Below are positions 1-12,678 of a stretch of DNA of 64,000 nucleotides, one piece after another (position 1 is the first letter of the stretch; each line of letters starts with the position of its first letter). The translations under genes were made by a program, and so were the position numbers. This stretch comes from Lycorma delicatula. Lineage: Eukaryota > Arthropoda > Insecta > Hemiptera > Fulgoridae. The notes below the pieces were generated by a model, which saw nothing but the letters and a program-made list of their open reading frames with translations, ran no database searches and was not told the origin of the DNA. Where the stretch lies: the NCBI RefSeq assembly GCF_047948215.1, contig NC_134455.1, forward strand, positions 322,702,147 to 322,766,146. The letters run 5' to 3'.

Positions 1-166
1 CAAAACTTTTACTTAAACTATTAATAACTTCATTTTGACCTCAATAAAATACATTTCTATGTATTTTATAGAAGAAATTTACTCCATTGAAACTGGTATT
101 TTTGACATTTGAATATTTTCAACTGACAATGTATTTATTATTTTTATAAATAATTTATATACTAAC

Positions 167-340
167 CGATACATTTTGTAGGATCACTTGCATCAGGTGA
201 GTAACCGATTGCACAACGACAAACTCTTGCTGTCTCTGAGATAGGTAAACACAAATGTGAACAGTTACCACGATTTACTGAGCATGCATTCTCACCAGTC
301 TGTATAGATGGATTGTATATCTTAAGTGACATTACATTAC
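167..340 (-). CDS. LRP1: LRP1 exon: end of propeller B and next EGF module
   Basis: This 174-base exon starts after TTGTTTTAG and reads [19 protein letters not shown], then an EGF module, [20 protein letters not shown] and [13 protein letters not shown] followed by CSVN.G.CS.LCLP.SET is nearly identical to the matching module of vertebrate LRP1. It ends in phase 1 (ATC G) before GTTAGT. The gene continues past the left edge into a third propeller that cannot be seen here. Confidence 0.9.
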
Positions 341-2169
341 CTAAAACAAGAAGACACAAAAACACAATAATAAGCAGAAGAAAGGCTATAATGTAAATGA
401 ATACATAGAAAAAATACTAATGTTTATTTTGAACTTAATAAAGATGCAATACTTGTAAATAACAAGGGTATTAAGTTACCATTATCATATGCACACTGCT
501 ATTTGCTATAATGACAGTAACCTAATTTATTAATGTTACCAACCTAATTATGAGGAAGGATGTTGCAATCTCTGTCTTGTCCATAACTTCCTTTTTATTT
601 TCAGTTCTAAGGGTATAAGTCTGACCCTCTAGGAACATGATTAATTATTAATATCCAGTTAATTAATTATTAATTAAAATTTTTGTAGGATAACTTTTAA
701 CAACATTCTAATTTTAATGATATTAAATATTAAAATTAGAACACCAAGCATTAGTATTATGTACATTCAACACATAAAAAATTTAGATCCAAAACCTAAC
801 CTATTATTATAAGACTACTATTATAACTGGTTTATAATATTAGTTGAATTATAAAATAATTATTTATAATACTATAAACTACAGCTGGATAAAAGCATGT
901 TAATTCTTAGCTTTTAGGCTGTTTCAATGCCCATTCCACTTAAGCTACTCAGGAATAAACGAAGGAAAAGGAACTAGAATTTACAGACATCCATAATTTT
1001 TTTCAGTGAAAAAATTATAAAAGAACAATTTTCAAAGTTAATTAACACTCCCATTGACTAATTTCATTCCGGGTGTGCTGTTGGACCAAGTTAAGAAATA
1101 CAAATCCATGAGTGGGAATTAAATTATGCTTGCAAATTATTTTCTGCTAATCTTTCCTGATGTCTCATCTGCACTTAACATCCCAATTGACTTTGTAGGC
1201 TCCTACATTTCAGTAAACTTCAGTGAACAGAATAAGAAATTGAAGAAACTGAGAACACTAAAGCCTAATTCTATCTCTCTATATATATTTAAGAACCGAT
1301 TTCAATATTCAAACTTATCTCATTATTCAAATATATAGAATATCTTTTATTTATATAATTCTTAGATTGATACAAACTAATTTTTTTTGTACAAAATAAT
1401 GGTATTTTTATAGAACAATAAGCTTTTAAGCAGATACAAAGAAAAGGGAGAAAGCGTCAGGCTTCACTGACCATTACTGACTGGTCCTACACTAAGGATA
1501 AGGGGGTATAAAATTACTGTGTTCATGACAGTTATCTGGGTTAAAAAGGAAAGTAACCCTGCTTATGGATACATCCACTTTCTTTTTCTCTATCCTGTTG
1601 TCAAAGAACCTGAACTAAGGTCTTATTAATTCATACATACAATTATAAACATGCTTTAAAAAAAATTATTTTTGATACTGTACAGTACAATCACGATATT
1701 TTGTTTTATTTATTCTTTTTAATTTTGATATCAACACAATTTTTTTTGTGCAACATCATGGACTGCACAATGAAAAGTATCAGTTAAAGGCTTTAACTCA
1801 ATAGTTAATACAAATTCATTTTTTTTTTTAATTTAATTAATTTCTTTTTAAGCTGCATCAACTACTATGCTCATTATTAAATGCATTCCTTTGGTTACAA
1901 ACATTTTATCCTTACTTCACACTTTTCAATTCCTAGGATAAATGTTTTAAGCACTGAAAAATTATCAAGTTGTAAGATAAACAAGAATGATTCCTGGATT
2001 CTGAAAATGCAACAATCCAAATAAAAATCATATAATTTGGTGGCTTACATTTGGTTCTAAACCAATTAAACTACATCAGTTCCCAAATTTATCTACATAT
2101 TTTTATTTGACTATATTAGTAAAATACATAATATCACAATCATTTATATGAAGTTTAACAAATTCATAC
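341..2169 (-). other. LRP1 intron, no recognised element
   Basis: This is AT-rich intron sequence with poly-T runs. The 70-codon plus-strand open frame at 1126-1338 has no recognisable domain, and its base composition matches its surroundings. I see no gene, RNA or transposon ends. Confidence 0.6.
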
Positions 2170-2409
2170 CTGTATTATTACGAACAATCACATGATTGCG
2201 CCCAGATGTTTTATCTACAGAATGTATTGCACCATCATTTTGATTAGCATAATAAAGAAGGCCAAAGTAAACAACTGCAGCAGTTGGACTGGGGTTATCT
2301 TCTATTGGAACAGTGGTAACTTTTTTTGTAGAAAATTCATAGTACTGAATGGTGCGAGATTCAGTGTTAACCCAATAAAGCCTACCGTCATCATAATCAA
2401 CGACCAAAC
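2170..2409 (-). CDS. LRP1: LRP1 exon: propeller B, fourth to sixth blades
   Basis: This 240-base exon reads GLVVDYDDGRLYWVNTESRT, then YYEFSTKKVTTVPI and AAVVYFGLLYYANQNDGAIH. The two YWTD-type strands are LYWVNT and LYYANQ. The second lacks the tryptophan, as is common at that position in LRP1. The donor is GTATGA after ACA G. The joined codon is Gly, continuing NVMSLKIYN. Confidence 0.88.
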
Positions 2410-3699
2410 CTATTTAAACAAAAAAAGGCATTAAAATTATACAAATTAATATCTACATAATGACAGCACATTGCAACTATCAGTTACATCATACAAAGAA
2501 ATGTATCTTGGAAAGGGGATAAATATAATGAAAATATATTATAAATATATACCTTACAAAGTTTTGTAAGGTAAATTATAAATATAAAAACAGATTATCA
2601 ATTAAAAAAGATGTGATTAAAATCGATATTAATTATGGACTTTATTTAATTATGGAAATATAAGCACATAAAATAATGATAGGATAAATGATTTAAACAT
2701 AAAAAATTACTACAAGATAGTTCACAATTCAGAAGGTGCTACTGAAAATTATTCTGAGCACATATTTGTGTACATGTTGAATGGGATGCAGAAAAATCAG
2801 GAGGTTTTAAATTATTTTTTTAATTATATTATCTAAAAATTCATTTACAGAGTAATATTTTTTCTACAAAAGGAAATATTTTAATTGTATTTTAAATAAA
2901 TTGGTGAAGAGTTTTCAAATGGTTCATTAATTTATTATAAATGCAATGGAAGCATAATTAGGCCCTTTCTCATAGCTTAAAGTTTACATTGAGTTTATAA
3001 AAACAGTTCCATTCTCTGGCTTGGAAGGGATGGATATGAATATTTTTAAAGAATAAATAACTATTATTTTTAACTAAGATTACACATTATAAATATAAAC
3101 GCAAGGATAAGTTAACATATTTAATTCTCTAAATATGATCTACACAAGTCATATTTATGAGGCCTAACAAATGATTTAATAGCCGAGTTTTATATCTTCT
3201 TAAAAGCTTATTCTGAATTTTTAATGTAGCCCAAGAAATAATATTATACTACAAATGGAAACATGTGTAGGCATAATAAATATTTAATAATGATGACAAG
3301 TTTAATACTTTATTAAGGCACTTCAAACCTAAACAGTAGGATTTAATTTTGTTATTTTTATTTAATGTTTGTTCTGTTTTTGGGTTACATGCATTGAATC
3401 TTACTGAAGAATGAGACCTACTGCTAATGAATCAAAACACCATCATCATCAATATTATTATAAACTTGCATTATTTTCTAGTAGCAGCTAATTATCTTAC
3501 AACTTCTTGTTGCTGTTAAGTCACATTTTACTCTTTTTAACATCATATGTGCTACACATTTATTAATGCCATTCTTATTTTCTTTATATATTTCTGAGGT
3601 TAGCAAGGAAAGAAATAGTGGGATTTTTATGACCAAATGCCTTTCCTGATGCCAACCTACAGAAGAGAGAATGAAAATGAAAATTAGTATTTTACAAAA

Positions 3700-4035
3700 T
3701 GAGACTTTTACTACTTCTCAATATAATCCCTACCAATATTAATACACTTGCCCCAATGATGAACTAGTTTTTTTATACCTGATGGAAAGAAGTCTTTGTC
3801 TTGTTTGAGTCGCTTTCCCATAAATTCTTTGACCTCCTTGTTATTGCTGAACCTTTTTCCATGTAATGCCTCCTTAAGTGGACCAAACAAATGAAAATTT
3901 GAGGGTGCCAAATCTGGACTATAGTGAGGATGTGGTAGTACCTCCCACCCCATTTTTCAAATGGTTTCTTGGGGTCAGCTGGGCGGTGAGAGGGCAAGCA
4001 TTGTTGTGTAGCAATATCACTCCTTTTATTCAGCC
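3700..4035 (-). pseudogene. mariner-family transposase fragment (C-terminal third)
   Basis: The minus strand reads GWEVLPHPHYSPDLAPSNFH, then LFGPLKEALHGKRFSNN. This is the YSPDLAPSDYHLF region with the last catalytic Asp of mariner transposases; here the residue after PS is Asn. Just upstream, in another frame, LLHNNACPLTA corresponds to the LLHDNARPHTA motif, so there is at least one frameshift and one Asp-to-Asn change. Similarity stops near 4035, so the fragment is 5' truncated and not functional. Confidence 0.8.
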
Positions 4036-4828
4036 ATATTCATATTTATTTTTATTCGGCCAAAAACTTTGTAGACTAAATTTGTCCAGTCTGACTTTTT
4101 AAGGGCAAATGGTTTATTATCTGAAGTTTTGCATGCTATTGTATGCGATTGTATATGTTTGGCAATTTCAAACATACTTTGTACATCGAACTTGTTGCTG
4201 CATGTATTTGTCTATCAGCCTCTTTTTTTTATTTTTTCACATCATATTTTTTATTTACTAATTGTTGAAGTTGAAAAGATTACTTTTAAAAAAAATATAT
4301 GATCCCTTACTAAAGCTATTCTAAATAAAAAATTGGCTTTAAAACAGATGAGTCGGGTAAGAAGAGTTATTACATCTGATGATGAGGAAGAGGTGCAACG
4401 TCCGGCCAGGATGTTGCTTCAGTTACTAAGGTTCAACCGTTTTTGAACTGTTCTACCCAATTATAAAAATTTCTGCAGTTCATACAACTTTCATCATACT
4501 GTAAAATCATTCGAGAAAAGATTTTAGCCAGTTTTTCACCTTCAGAAAGCAAAACTGAACGTTATTCAACTAATGTGGAAACTTCAAGCAGACATGCCAT
4601 TGTTAAATGCAATATTGAGGTTATAAACAAAACAATTTTTATCCATCAGCTCATCCCAGTAATGCCAACCCAAAGTCTTGAAAGAAAAAAACTCATCCTA
4701 TAAACTGTTTCATTTCTACACCAATTTGTCTCTAATTATTGAATGTCCCCTGTAGATATAAATTTTTGTTTTTCTAAAATTGATCCTTTCAGATCCATAT
4801 CACCTCTGTACTAATAATTAAAATACGC

Positions 4829-5030
4829 ATGATTTAACATGATCCACCCAAGTACAGAAAATAAAATAAAATAAAATGACACTCACCTTATTTTTTTATA
4901 CGATTCCTACAGAAGTACTTTTGCAGTAACCTGCGAAAAAATGACGGTAACCCCTTACGAAAAAATAAGGTGAGTGGGTGAGTGTCATTTTATTTTATTT
5001 TCTGTACTTGGGTGGATCATGTTGAATCAT
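4829..5030. mobile_element. foldback (hairpin) element, about 200 bp
   Basis: A left arm at 4829-4900 and a right arm at about 4955-5030 are inverted copies. Each carries ACATGATCCACCCAAGTACA, a run of AAAT/AAAAT units and GACACTCACC, separated by roughly 55 bases. The right arm has an extra CACTCACC unit. It has no coding capacity. This structure is typical of a foldback MITE. No clear target duplication was found. Confidence 0.65.
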
Positions 5031-5039
5031 ACACACGCA

Positions 5040-6190
5040 CGCACACAAGCACACATAAGGGCTAATGAGTTATAAATAACAACTAAAAACAATGACTGGT
5101 TCACACATGCACAGTAACTTTAAGTATTCTGATGGGCATGCAACCTCCACATTGCTGTCAATTCATTGTTGTTTGCCTTTTCAAGGCAATGATAAAATAA
5201 ATGCGGTAATACAAATCCTACCAGATGAGAAGTTGGATCAGTGATTAGATTTCTAAACACAACAGGACATAATGCTGCTGAAATTCTTCGTCAGATGTGT
5301 GAAACATATGATCCTACTGCAATGAATGAAGGAAAAGTGAGGCAGTGGTGTCATGAGTTTAAGGAAGGCCGTTCAAATGTTCATGACTAACAGAGAGGTG
5401 GCAGACCTGGTGCTAGTGTCTGGACTGACAATCTCATTGAAGAAGTGAATGCAAAAATGAGAAAGAATCGTTGCTTTATGATTAGCAATTTTACACTAGA
5501 ATTTCCAGAAGTTTCAAAGACAACATTGTTGAAAATTGTGACTGACACTCTAGGCTACTGTAAACTGTGTGTGCAATGGATGCCAAAAATGTTAACATGT
5601 GTTCACAAAGATCACAAAACGACATTTGCCCATGCTTTTCTCATCTGCTTTAACCCATGGGAGATGAATTTTTTCCTAAATCATCACTGGTGATGAAACG
5701 TGGATATTGTATGTCAATTGCAAAATAAAACAACAATCCATGCAGTGGCATCATTACGGTTCACCTAAATCAACAAAAATTCAAACAATCCCAGTCTTGA
5801 AGGAAAAGCATAGCAACTGTATTCTGGGACCAAAAGGGTGCATTTGATTGGTTGCAGGAACCTCATCATACTACAAGTCTATTGTGAAACACTTTCTAAA
5901 CTGCATTATGCCGTTCAAAAATGACGATGGGGAATGCCAAGATCAAGAATTGTTCTTCTTCATGATAATGCATGTCCTGATCTCGCACCCAGTGACTCTC
6001 TCTTTCTTCACTTTAAAAAGTGGCTTGCGTCTCAATGATTCGAGGAAAGTGAAGAGTTGAAAATCTCAGTAGACAAACGGCTACAATGCCAGGCAGCAGA
6101 ATTTTATGCAGTGGCTTTGAAATTGCTTGTTTCACGATATCAAAAGTATTTGGAAGTGATTATGTAGAAAAATAAAGATAATAAGTAAGT
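5040..6190 (+). pseudogene. mariner-family transposase, many frameshifts
   Basis: Plus-strand frames read, in order: TTGHNAAEILRQMCETYDPT, then NEGKVRQWCHEFKEGRSNVH with RGGRPG (N-terminal DNA-binding half), KTTLLKIVTDTLGYCKLCVQ and WMPKMLT (linker), DQKGCI, LFLHDNACPDLAPSDS with FLHFKKWLASQ (catalytic core end), and VDKRLQCQAAEFYA. The catalytic section has lost part of the HDNARPH to YSPDLAPSDY spacing, so it is internally deleted as well as frameshifted. This is a relic of a SETMAR-like mariner. Its end repeats were not located with certainty. Confidence 0.75.
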
Positions 6191-6199
6191 TCTTAAAAC

Positions 6200-7308
6200 C
6201 ATTAATAAGTTTTTCATTTTTTCAACTGTTTTCATTTTGTTACCTTACTTTTGAACCATGCTTCATATTTGTACCATCAGAAACAAATGACACAGTATTT
6301 ACAATTGGTTTTTGATATATTACAATAATAATAATATAAAATTTGCCATATTTTTACTACTACACTTATTTCATTTATTGGAATAAAAATGAATCATTTA
6401 TTCACTCATTTATTGGAATGAATAAAATTAAAAATTAATGAGTGATAAAAGATTTTAAATTCTAATCTATGAAAGTCAATTCACTCTCTATTCTCTAACT
6501 AAGCTAGAGAATTTGAATTATAGAATGATCCACATTGTGTGAGTTCTGAAACGTAAAAATATCTGTATGTTTATATGTCACACTGTGATCTATTAAAGGT
6601 AGGAAATTTTATGCAAGCTTATGATAGTCTGAAAAAACAATCATTTTCATTTATGTTTTATTAGAATAGCTAAGATGTCCTCATTAGTTAATTATTCTCC
6701 TTTAATTTACTTAGTTGTGTTTTATTATGCAATTTTCTGTATCAATCAAAACTGTCATCTTTTATTTACTTAGTAATAAATTCCTTTAAAGAAATAATAC
6801 AATCTTCCAATTCTGTTTACCTCATACCTAAAACATAAAGTTCTTCTACAATTTGCTAATTAAAATGTCATGTTTATTTACCAATAATTCTAATCTATTA
6901 TTGTGATCAAATTAATATATTAGTGATTTATATAATTTTGAGTGGAGAATAATAATAGCTAAAAATATAATTAATGATCTTCAACCATTCTTAGTAACTG
7001 GTAAACAAAAATCACCAACTATTTCAGCTGCTAACACTGGAACTTCATCCTGCATTTCCTCATTAACAATACTAAACTTTTAAAATAATTTAAAAAAAAG
7101 AAATATTAAGAAATGAAAAACATAGGGGACTTTCCATTGAAACTATCAAAAGGCAAATTCATCAGAGGAGAAGAAGAAAGTCTAAATTTTAAAGTTACTG
7201 GTAAAATATAAAAAGGATTAGGATGAGGATGAATGATAATAGAAGTAAAATACACATTCCTAATTTTAACTGTATTTCTAACAGTATTAGTTTACTTACT
7301 CGTAACAC
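6200..7308 (-). other. LRP1 intron, no recognised element
   Basis: AT-rich intron. I see no coding similarity, repeat ends or RNA structure here. Confidence 0.5.
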
Positions 7309-7465
7309 CTGCAAGCTCAGGGTTATCTCTCTGTGTTGTGATAACATGCCGTCCACTGCCATCCATATAGCTTCCTTCAATGGCACTCATTCCTCCAGAT
7401 TTAATATGGCTCCAATATAATTTTCCTTTATATGGATCAGCTGCAAGAGATCTAATCTGATGGAT
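7309..7465 (-). CDS. LRP1: LRP1 exon: propeller B, third blade
   Basis: This 157-base exon reads IHQIRSLAADPYKGKLYWSH and then SYMDGSGRHVITTQRDNPEL. LYWSH stands at the YWTD position. It starts in phase 0 after TTTTATAG and ends with GCA G before GTGTTA; the joined codon is Gly of GLVVDY in the next exon. A shorter frame over the same bases, reading MPLKEAIWMA, is a shadow and not the gene. Confidence 0.85.
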
Positions 7466-8169
7466 CTATAAAATTAAAGCAACAGTAACCCATAATTACA
7501 TCTTGATTTTAACAAACTGTTAAGTGTCCTATCACTTTCTACTTCTGAACTGTAATGCCATATCGGTTAACAAAGGTTCAATCAAAGAATTATACAAAGA
7601 AATCACATAATGTTATAATATTAAACTGCAAGTGACACTGAACTAATAATAATTTACTCAGCTAATGATACAATTTTTCCAGTAATTCCAGATAAATCTG
7701 AATTAACTAATATAACTTGGAACTAGACAATCTATAGCGATTAACTACTGCAATCTAAGACTCAATAAATTACAATACAGAGATCAGAATTTGTCAGTCA
7801 AATTTTAATTGTACTTTAACTCTAGCAAAACAACTATTATTTAGCAAACAGCAAATTTTTACCATTATTTATTTGGAAATCATTGGAAAAATACAATTAA
7901 AAAAAAATCAACATGCACAGGAGATTTTTAGAAATAAATCATGCAATGCTTTGAAAGAAACTTGAACCCTAGATTTTGATCATGTATGTTTTGTGCCACA
8001 CTACTACAAAGGTGATAACCAAAAGCTAAACTCAGTAATTATTGCTTCTGATTCTTGGAGATCACCAAAATTGAACAGTAATGAATGCAGTTCCACTAAA
8101 AACTAATGGAATTTTTTACCACTAATAATCAATGCCACTTAAAAAAAGTACTTGAAAAATAAACTATAT

Positions 8170-8207
<38 letters not shown>

Positions 8208-9761
8208 GACTATTTTTTTTTTTTCACCATTTACTTAATCACTTGTTACTTGAACGAGGCCAATAAGAGAAAAATAATATTATGAATAAATCACTATTCT
8301 TGAGAAATTTTTAAATAGAGTGGAAGATCACTATTGCAAAACCTTTTCTACCTAACTGAACCAGTAAGTTGTAGACTCCTGATTTAAGAGTTACCAATTT
8401 TCTTAAAACAGACTTGAGGAAAGATTTCATTAGAAAAACTAGCTAAGAAACTAACTAAAACTAGCTAAGAAATCAATAAATGAATAAAGATATTTTAAAG
8501 AATGATCATGAATACATATACGCATGAGCATGTGTATATCACATATGATACCTTGTCCACATGCATGACATGTTTGCATTATATTGGAAAAATATAACGT
8601 CTATTACTGTTTTATGAAGATGGATATAGTATTTCAGAACGAAATAATGAAAGGTAAAGACGAAATACTATTCTTGAAAGACAAAACTGAGAATGGAAGA
8701 AACTTGTGGCTGGTTGAAGCTAAAGCACCTTTTCAAGTGATGTTACTATTGAAACATTCAGTTTACAGATTATCAACAATAGTTTTGTGAAGTGCAAATT
8801 AAACAAACGTGTGGACAACAAAACTAAAGCCATAGCACATGACTCAAACATCAAGAAGTTTTAAGAACTCCTGTAATTAACACAAAACGTTTTATCATAA
8901 CTGAGTGTGAGAAACCTTTATCTCACCATTTGGACAAAAAACTTGGTTGTTTTAGAAAATAAATAAATAAATGTACTTATAAAGTTTTGTTCAAATTTGT
9001 TACGTATTTAATACATAATATGTAACAAAAAAAAAGAGAAAAAAAGATTTATAAGAATCATTTTATTTTAAAAATAAAACTTAAAATTACATCAGATTTG
9101 CAGTAAAGAAAAAAATAAGGCACTGATTTAAAAAAAATATAATTACATATAAAAAAATAATAAAATTAATATTTAAAAAAAAGACATAAGTACCTTGAAA
9201 AATCAAACTTTCAAGACAGAAGATGTCAAGTTTCTGGCTGCCAACTGACAGTCTTGTAATTACAACATTCTTGGTAGTATGACAACTTTTGTCTGGCCTG
9301 AGCAGGTCATCTTAATGGATTATACTCCATTAGATTAATTAATCAAGCTTTTTTTTTAAATCATTTCAGCTTTCAATTTTAGTATTAAATAAAATTTTAA
9401 ACACTGGCCATAAAGATGGGAGTTATACATATACATCTGTAGATTTTCATACATTCCATCATAATGGCTAAGTTTAAGTACCGACTCTGATGTGTTCTTT
9501 TCTAATCACCGTTTTTATCACATAAAATTTGCTCACTAGCAGATAGACAAAGTGAAATATGATTGTGCTTTTTAAAAAAGATTTACTAATTTTCCCACAT
9601 TTGTTCTTTCCTGCACCTGCATTTTTTCATTAAATAGTAGTTAATTAAGATGTTCTGGCCAACAAAAAACACTTATTATCTAATTCAACTCAAATATACT
9701 TACTTGAAATTAATAAATTTCATAATATATTTATTGATAATGTTAACAAAAATGTTAATAC
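7466..9761 (-). other. LRP1 intron with an AT microsatellite
   Basis: AT-rich intron with a pure (TA)n tract at about 8174-8204 and poly-A runs near 9010-9180. The 68-codon frame at 8584-8790 has no recognised domain. No transposon ends were identified. Confidence 0.5.
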
Positions 9762-9925
9762 CTCCCAGTGTGAGTCATTCTTAACTTCTTCACCAGAGAA
9801 TACAGTAGTAATGAATTCACCATTTAGTGTACAGGCAAAGATTGTATGCTTATCATTGTTAGAAGATGTTATGAACATGTTTTCAGATATCCAGTCCACA
9901 GCAAAACCAGTTGGATGATTTATAC
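9762..9925 (-). CDS. LRP1: LRP1 exon: propeller B, second blade
   Basis: This 164-base exon encodes GINHPTGFAVDWISENMFIT, then TIFACTLNGEFITTVFSGEE. The blade is recognisable from FAVDWISEN. The YWTD position, however, reads MFITSS, so the canonical tyrosine-tryptophan pair is lost (vertebrate LRP1 has LFWTS here). The exon ends in phase 0 (TGG GAG) before GTATTA. Confidence 0.85.
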
Positions 9926-10564
9926 CTGAAAAATGAAAGTGACAAATATCTAGAAAAGAAATTTTGAGCAGACATAGACCACAAATGTGAAGTAAGAGTT
10001 AATTTTTTATAAATAATTGAAGAATGCTTTAATATCAATTGTCATAGTTTGATACAATGATACAGAAATAACAAACCTGCATGCTAAAAGAATTCTCTCC
10101 AAAGATAAATAAGAAAATGAGCTATTTACATTTATTTCAAAATAATTAGTGGCCAATATTTGTGATGAACATTATAAAGAAAGTTATTAATGGATCATAC
10201 AGCAGTTAAGTATTCAAACTATACTTCAGATAGAATTTATGCTGTAATAATCAAAAACATTGCAAGTATTGTCTCAAAATAGTTCGCTGAATAAACCAGA
10301 AAATCATTTTATATCTTGAATAAATGAAATGTTTTTTAAATAAAAAACAAAATAATATAGTAATAATGATTGAATATAATCAGCTAAAAGACTACAAACA
10401 CATTATGTCAGTGCAGAAATGATATATACTAGACTTTTTAAAGCTTTAAAATTGAATATATATAATTTTTATACTGACAATAGAATCTTAATCAACTAGT
10501 ACAATCTCTTTAATATGATGTTTGAAAAGAAAGTGATGAATCTCTTTAGTATTGATTGTAAAAC

Positions 10565-10589
10565 TCTAAATGTTTAATATATATAAATG

Positions 10590-10679
<90 letters not shown>

Positions 10680-10682
10680 CAC
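10565..10682. repeat. compound (TA)n / (CA)n microsatellite
   Basis: About 60 bases of TA dinucleotides run directly into about 36 bases of CA dinucleotides. It lies in the intron between the exons ending at 9925 and beginning at 11297. It is likely to be length-variable. Confidence 0.95.
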
Positions 10683-11296
10683 ACATTCTTTAAATGTTTA
10701 ATATAATCTCTTCTTTGCTAATAAGCTGAAAGAAAACACAAAGATAGTAATATGTAAAAATGGGGTATGAGAAATCTAAAAGTAAAAATATTATTCTAAT
10801 TTGATAGCTTAAGAATTTCTGTTTAAAAAAGTAATTAAGAAAATTAAGAACCATAGTTACATTATCCTTCTCTTGATGTTCTATAAGCAAGACTAACAAG
10901 AAAACTCATTAACAAGCTAGACAAATTACCAAATCAAATAATATTCTTATCTGTCTCAGAAGCATATCAGTTATCACATACTTTATACTTTTATAATTCC
11001 TAATTGTAAAAAAGGTTAGACAAATAATATGTAATAATTAGATTAATATATACAAAGATTTGCGCTAGTTTTTATGAAAAAGAAGACTACATTAACTTAT
11101 GCTCCCTTTCACATAAAAATGAAAGCCTACACTCATATTAAAGATTATATAACACAGAAATTGAGATCACTTCCACTAAAATCTATGTTACCATACAGAA
11201 ATAATGTAAGTAAAGTAAATTCAGATTTACAACAGAAAAGATTTTAAACAGAAATTCCACACAAAAGATTAAAAATTAGATTAGTTGTACACACAC

Positions 11297-11533
11297 CAGT
11301 ATCAATAATACTTTGAGTAGATCCTCCAATCAGTAATGACTTCTTCACCTCATTGATCTGAATATCTGTCCAAAAGATTGTTCGGCTTTTTGCATGATAA
11401 TCCAGCTGTGATGGTGACAAAGCAAGCTGTGATGGTGAAAGACTAATAGTTGGAATAGTATGATAATAAGGCTGGGTCAAATCAACTCCACGTATCTCAT
11501 TTGTTCGTGAAAACAATAGAACTTTCTCATTCA
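11297..11533 (-). CDS. LRP1: LRP1 exon: propeller B, first blade, with internal 7-residue duplication
   Basis: This 237-base exon reads VLLFSRTNEIRGVDLTQPYY, then a loop, LDYHAKSRTIFWTDIQINEV and IIDTG. It matches the first blade of the second propeller. The loop contains a tandem repeat, LSPSQLALSPSQLD. It comes from a 21-base duplication visible on the plus strand, with AGCTGTGATGGTGA starting at both 11404 and 11425. The acceptor is TTGCAG and the joined codon is GTG. A mariner fragment begins 300 bases upstream in the intron. Confidence 0.9.
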
Positions 11534-11834
11534 CTGCAACAATCGCAACAGAAAAAAAGTTTGCATGCCAAAAACAAGTACATCACCCTTAAAAAAATAA
11601 AGGTACCTCCTTACGAGAAAAAAGAAGAAAAAACTCAAGATAAAAATTAAAAAAAAAAAATTAAAAAATGTTAAAGTAAACATTAGAAAAATATAGTATA
11701 ATAATGCATTCATTTTCAGTATATCCTATCTTTGTAAATACACACACTACTTTTTTTTAATTATTTCTGTACCAAAGAATTACATGATATAAGTATACTG
11801 CATGATAAAAGTATATTATAATATAAAATTAATG

Positions 11835-12566
11835 CGAGGGTAAATCAAATATAAACGGGACTTTTGTTCCTGACTGTCTACAGTTGGTAGGACCAGGCCC
11901 ACGCTTCTAGTATGCTTGGGTGGGGTCATTAGGAGTGGGGAGAGCTGGCCACATTCCACATTCCATCCAATTTCTCAGTAACGCTCATGATGTTGGGGCA
12001 ACAGGTGCCCCCTTCACTGCACAATGCATAATTACAACATTTCTTGCTCGTGAAGGAGTTCAAGGAATGGAAATTTTCTGGAGATTGACTACACAGTTTG
12101 GGGACCAAACATTTTCAAGAACTTGTGTGGTTACCTGACATAAAGTGTTCAAGGAAGGGCATGGAAAATCAGGAACATAATCGCTATCCTTGGACCAGCA
12201 TTACAGACAAAAATATTCTCGCAATTTGAGACATTCCTGAAGACAATCGACAGGTGAGAATATCTGAAACTGCAGAACAGGTCAGAATAAGTTATGGGAG
12301 CTGTCAAGCGATCATCACAAACAACCTACAGTTCCGTAAAGTGTGTGCCAGGTGGGTCCCTTGTCTTTTGATTGCAGATCAGAAGCTGAGACATCTGGAG
12401 GTCTACCAGAGGCTTACAGCAAGGTTTGCAAAAGAAGGTGATGCATTTTTGAATTGGATCGTCAGCTGTGATGAAGCATGGGTCTGCCACTACATTTCCC
12501 AGTCGAAACAAGCCACTATGGAATGGCAGTGGAAAGGGGAGGCAGCCCCAGTAAACTGCTAATTTA
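11835..12566 (+). mobile_element. mariner element, 3'-truncated copy
   Basis: It begins with CGAGGGTAAATCAAATATAA, the same terminal sequence as the mariner at 15979-17238, so the two belong to one family. Broken plus-strand frames read TARFAKEGDAFLNWIVSCDE with AWVCHYI, the catalytic Asp region (xxCDExW) of mariner transposases. There are several stops and frameshifts. The element ends abruptly at about 12566, inside the hairpin at 12560-12596, and helicase sequence of a different element follows. The second terminal repeat is missing. Confidence 0.75.
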
Positions 12567-12596
12567 TTTACTGATGCTGCATCAGTAAATAAATTA
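12560..12596. repeat. perfect hairpin, 17-bp stem, 3-nt loop
   Basis: The left arm 12560-12576 (TAATTTATTTACTGATG) is the exact inverted copy of 12580-12596, with the loop CTG. It sits exactly at the junction between the truncated mariner and the Helitron-derived sequence. Confidence 0.95.
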
Positions 12597-12678
12597 ATAA
12601 AGTTATAATTTTAATATATACATAAATAACTTACTGTGTAATTCATAAGACTTCCTTTTAGACAATATTAGCTGATCA

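Noticed and set aside
2551..2572. Short palindrome ACCTTACAAA, GT, TTTGTAAGGT
   Set aside because: The 10-bp stem is too short to separate from chance in AT-rich sequence, so it was left out of the hairpin set.
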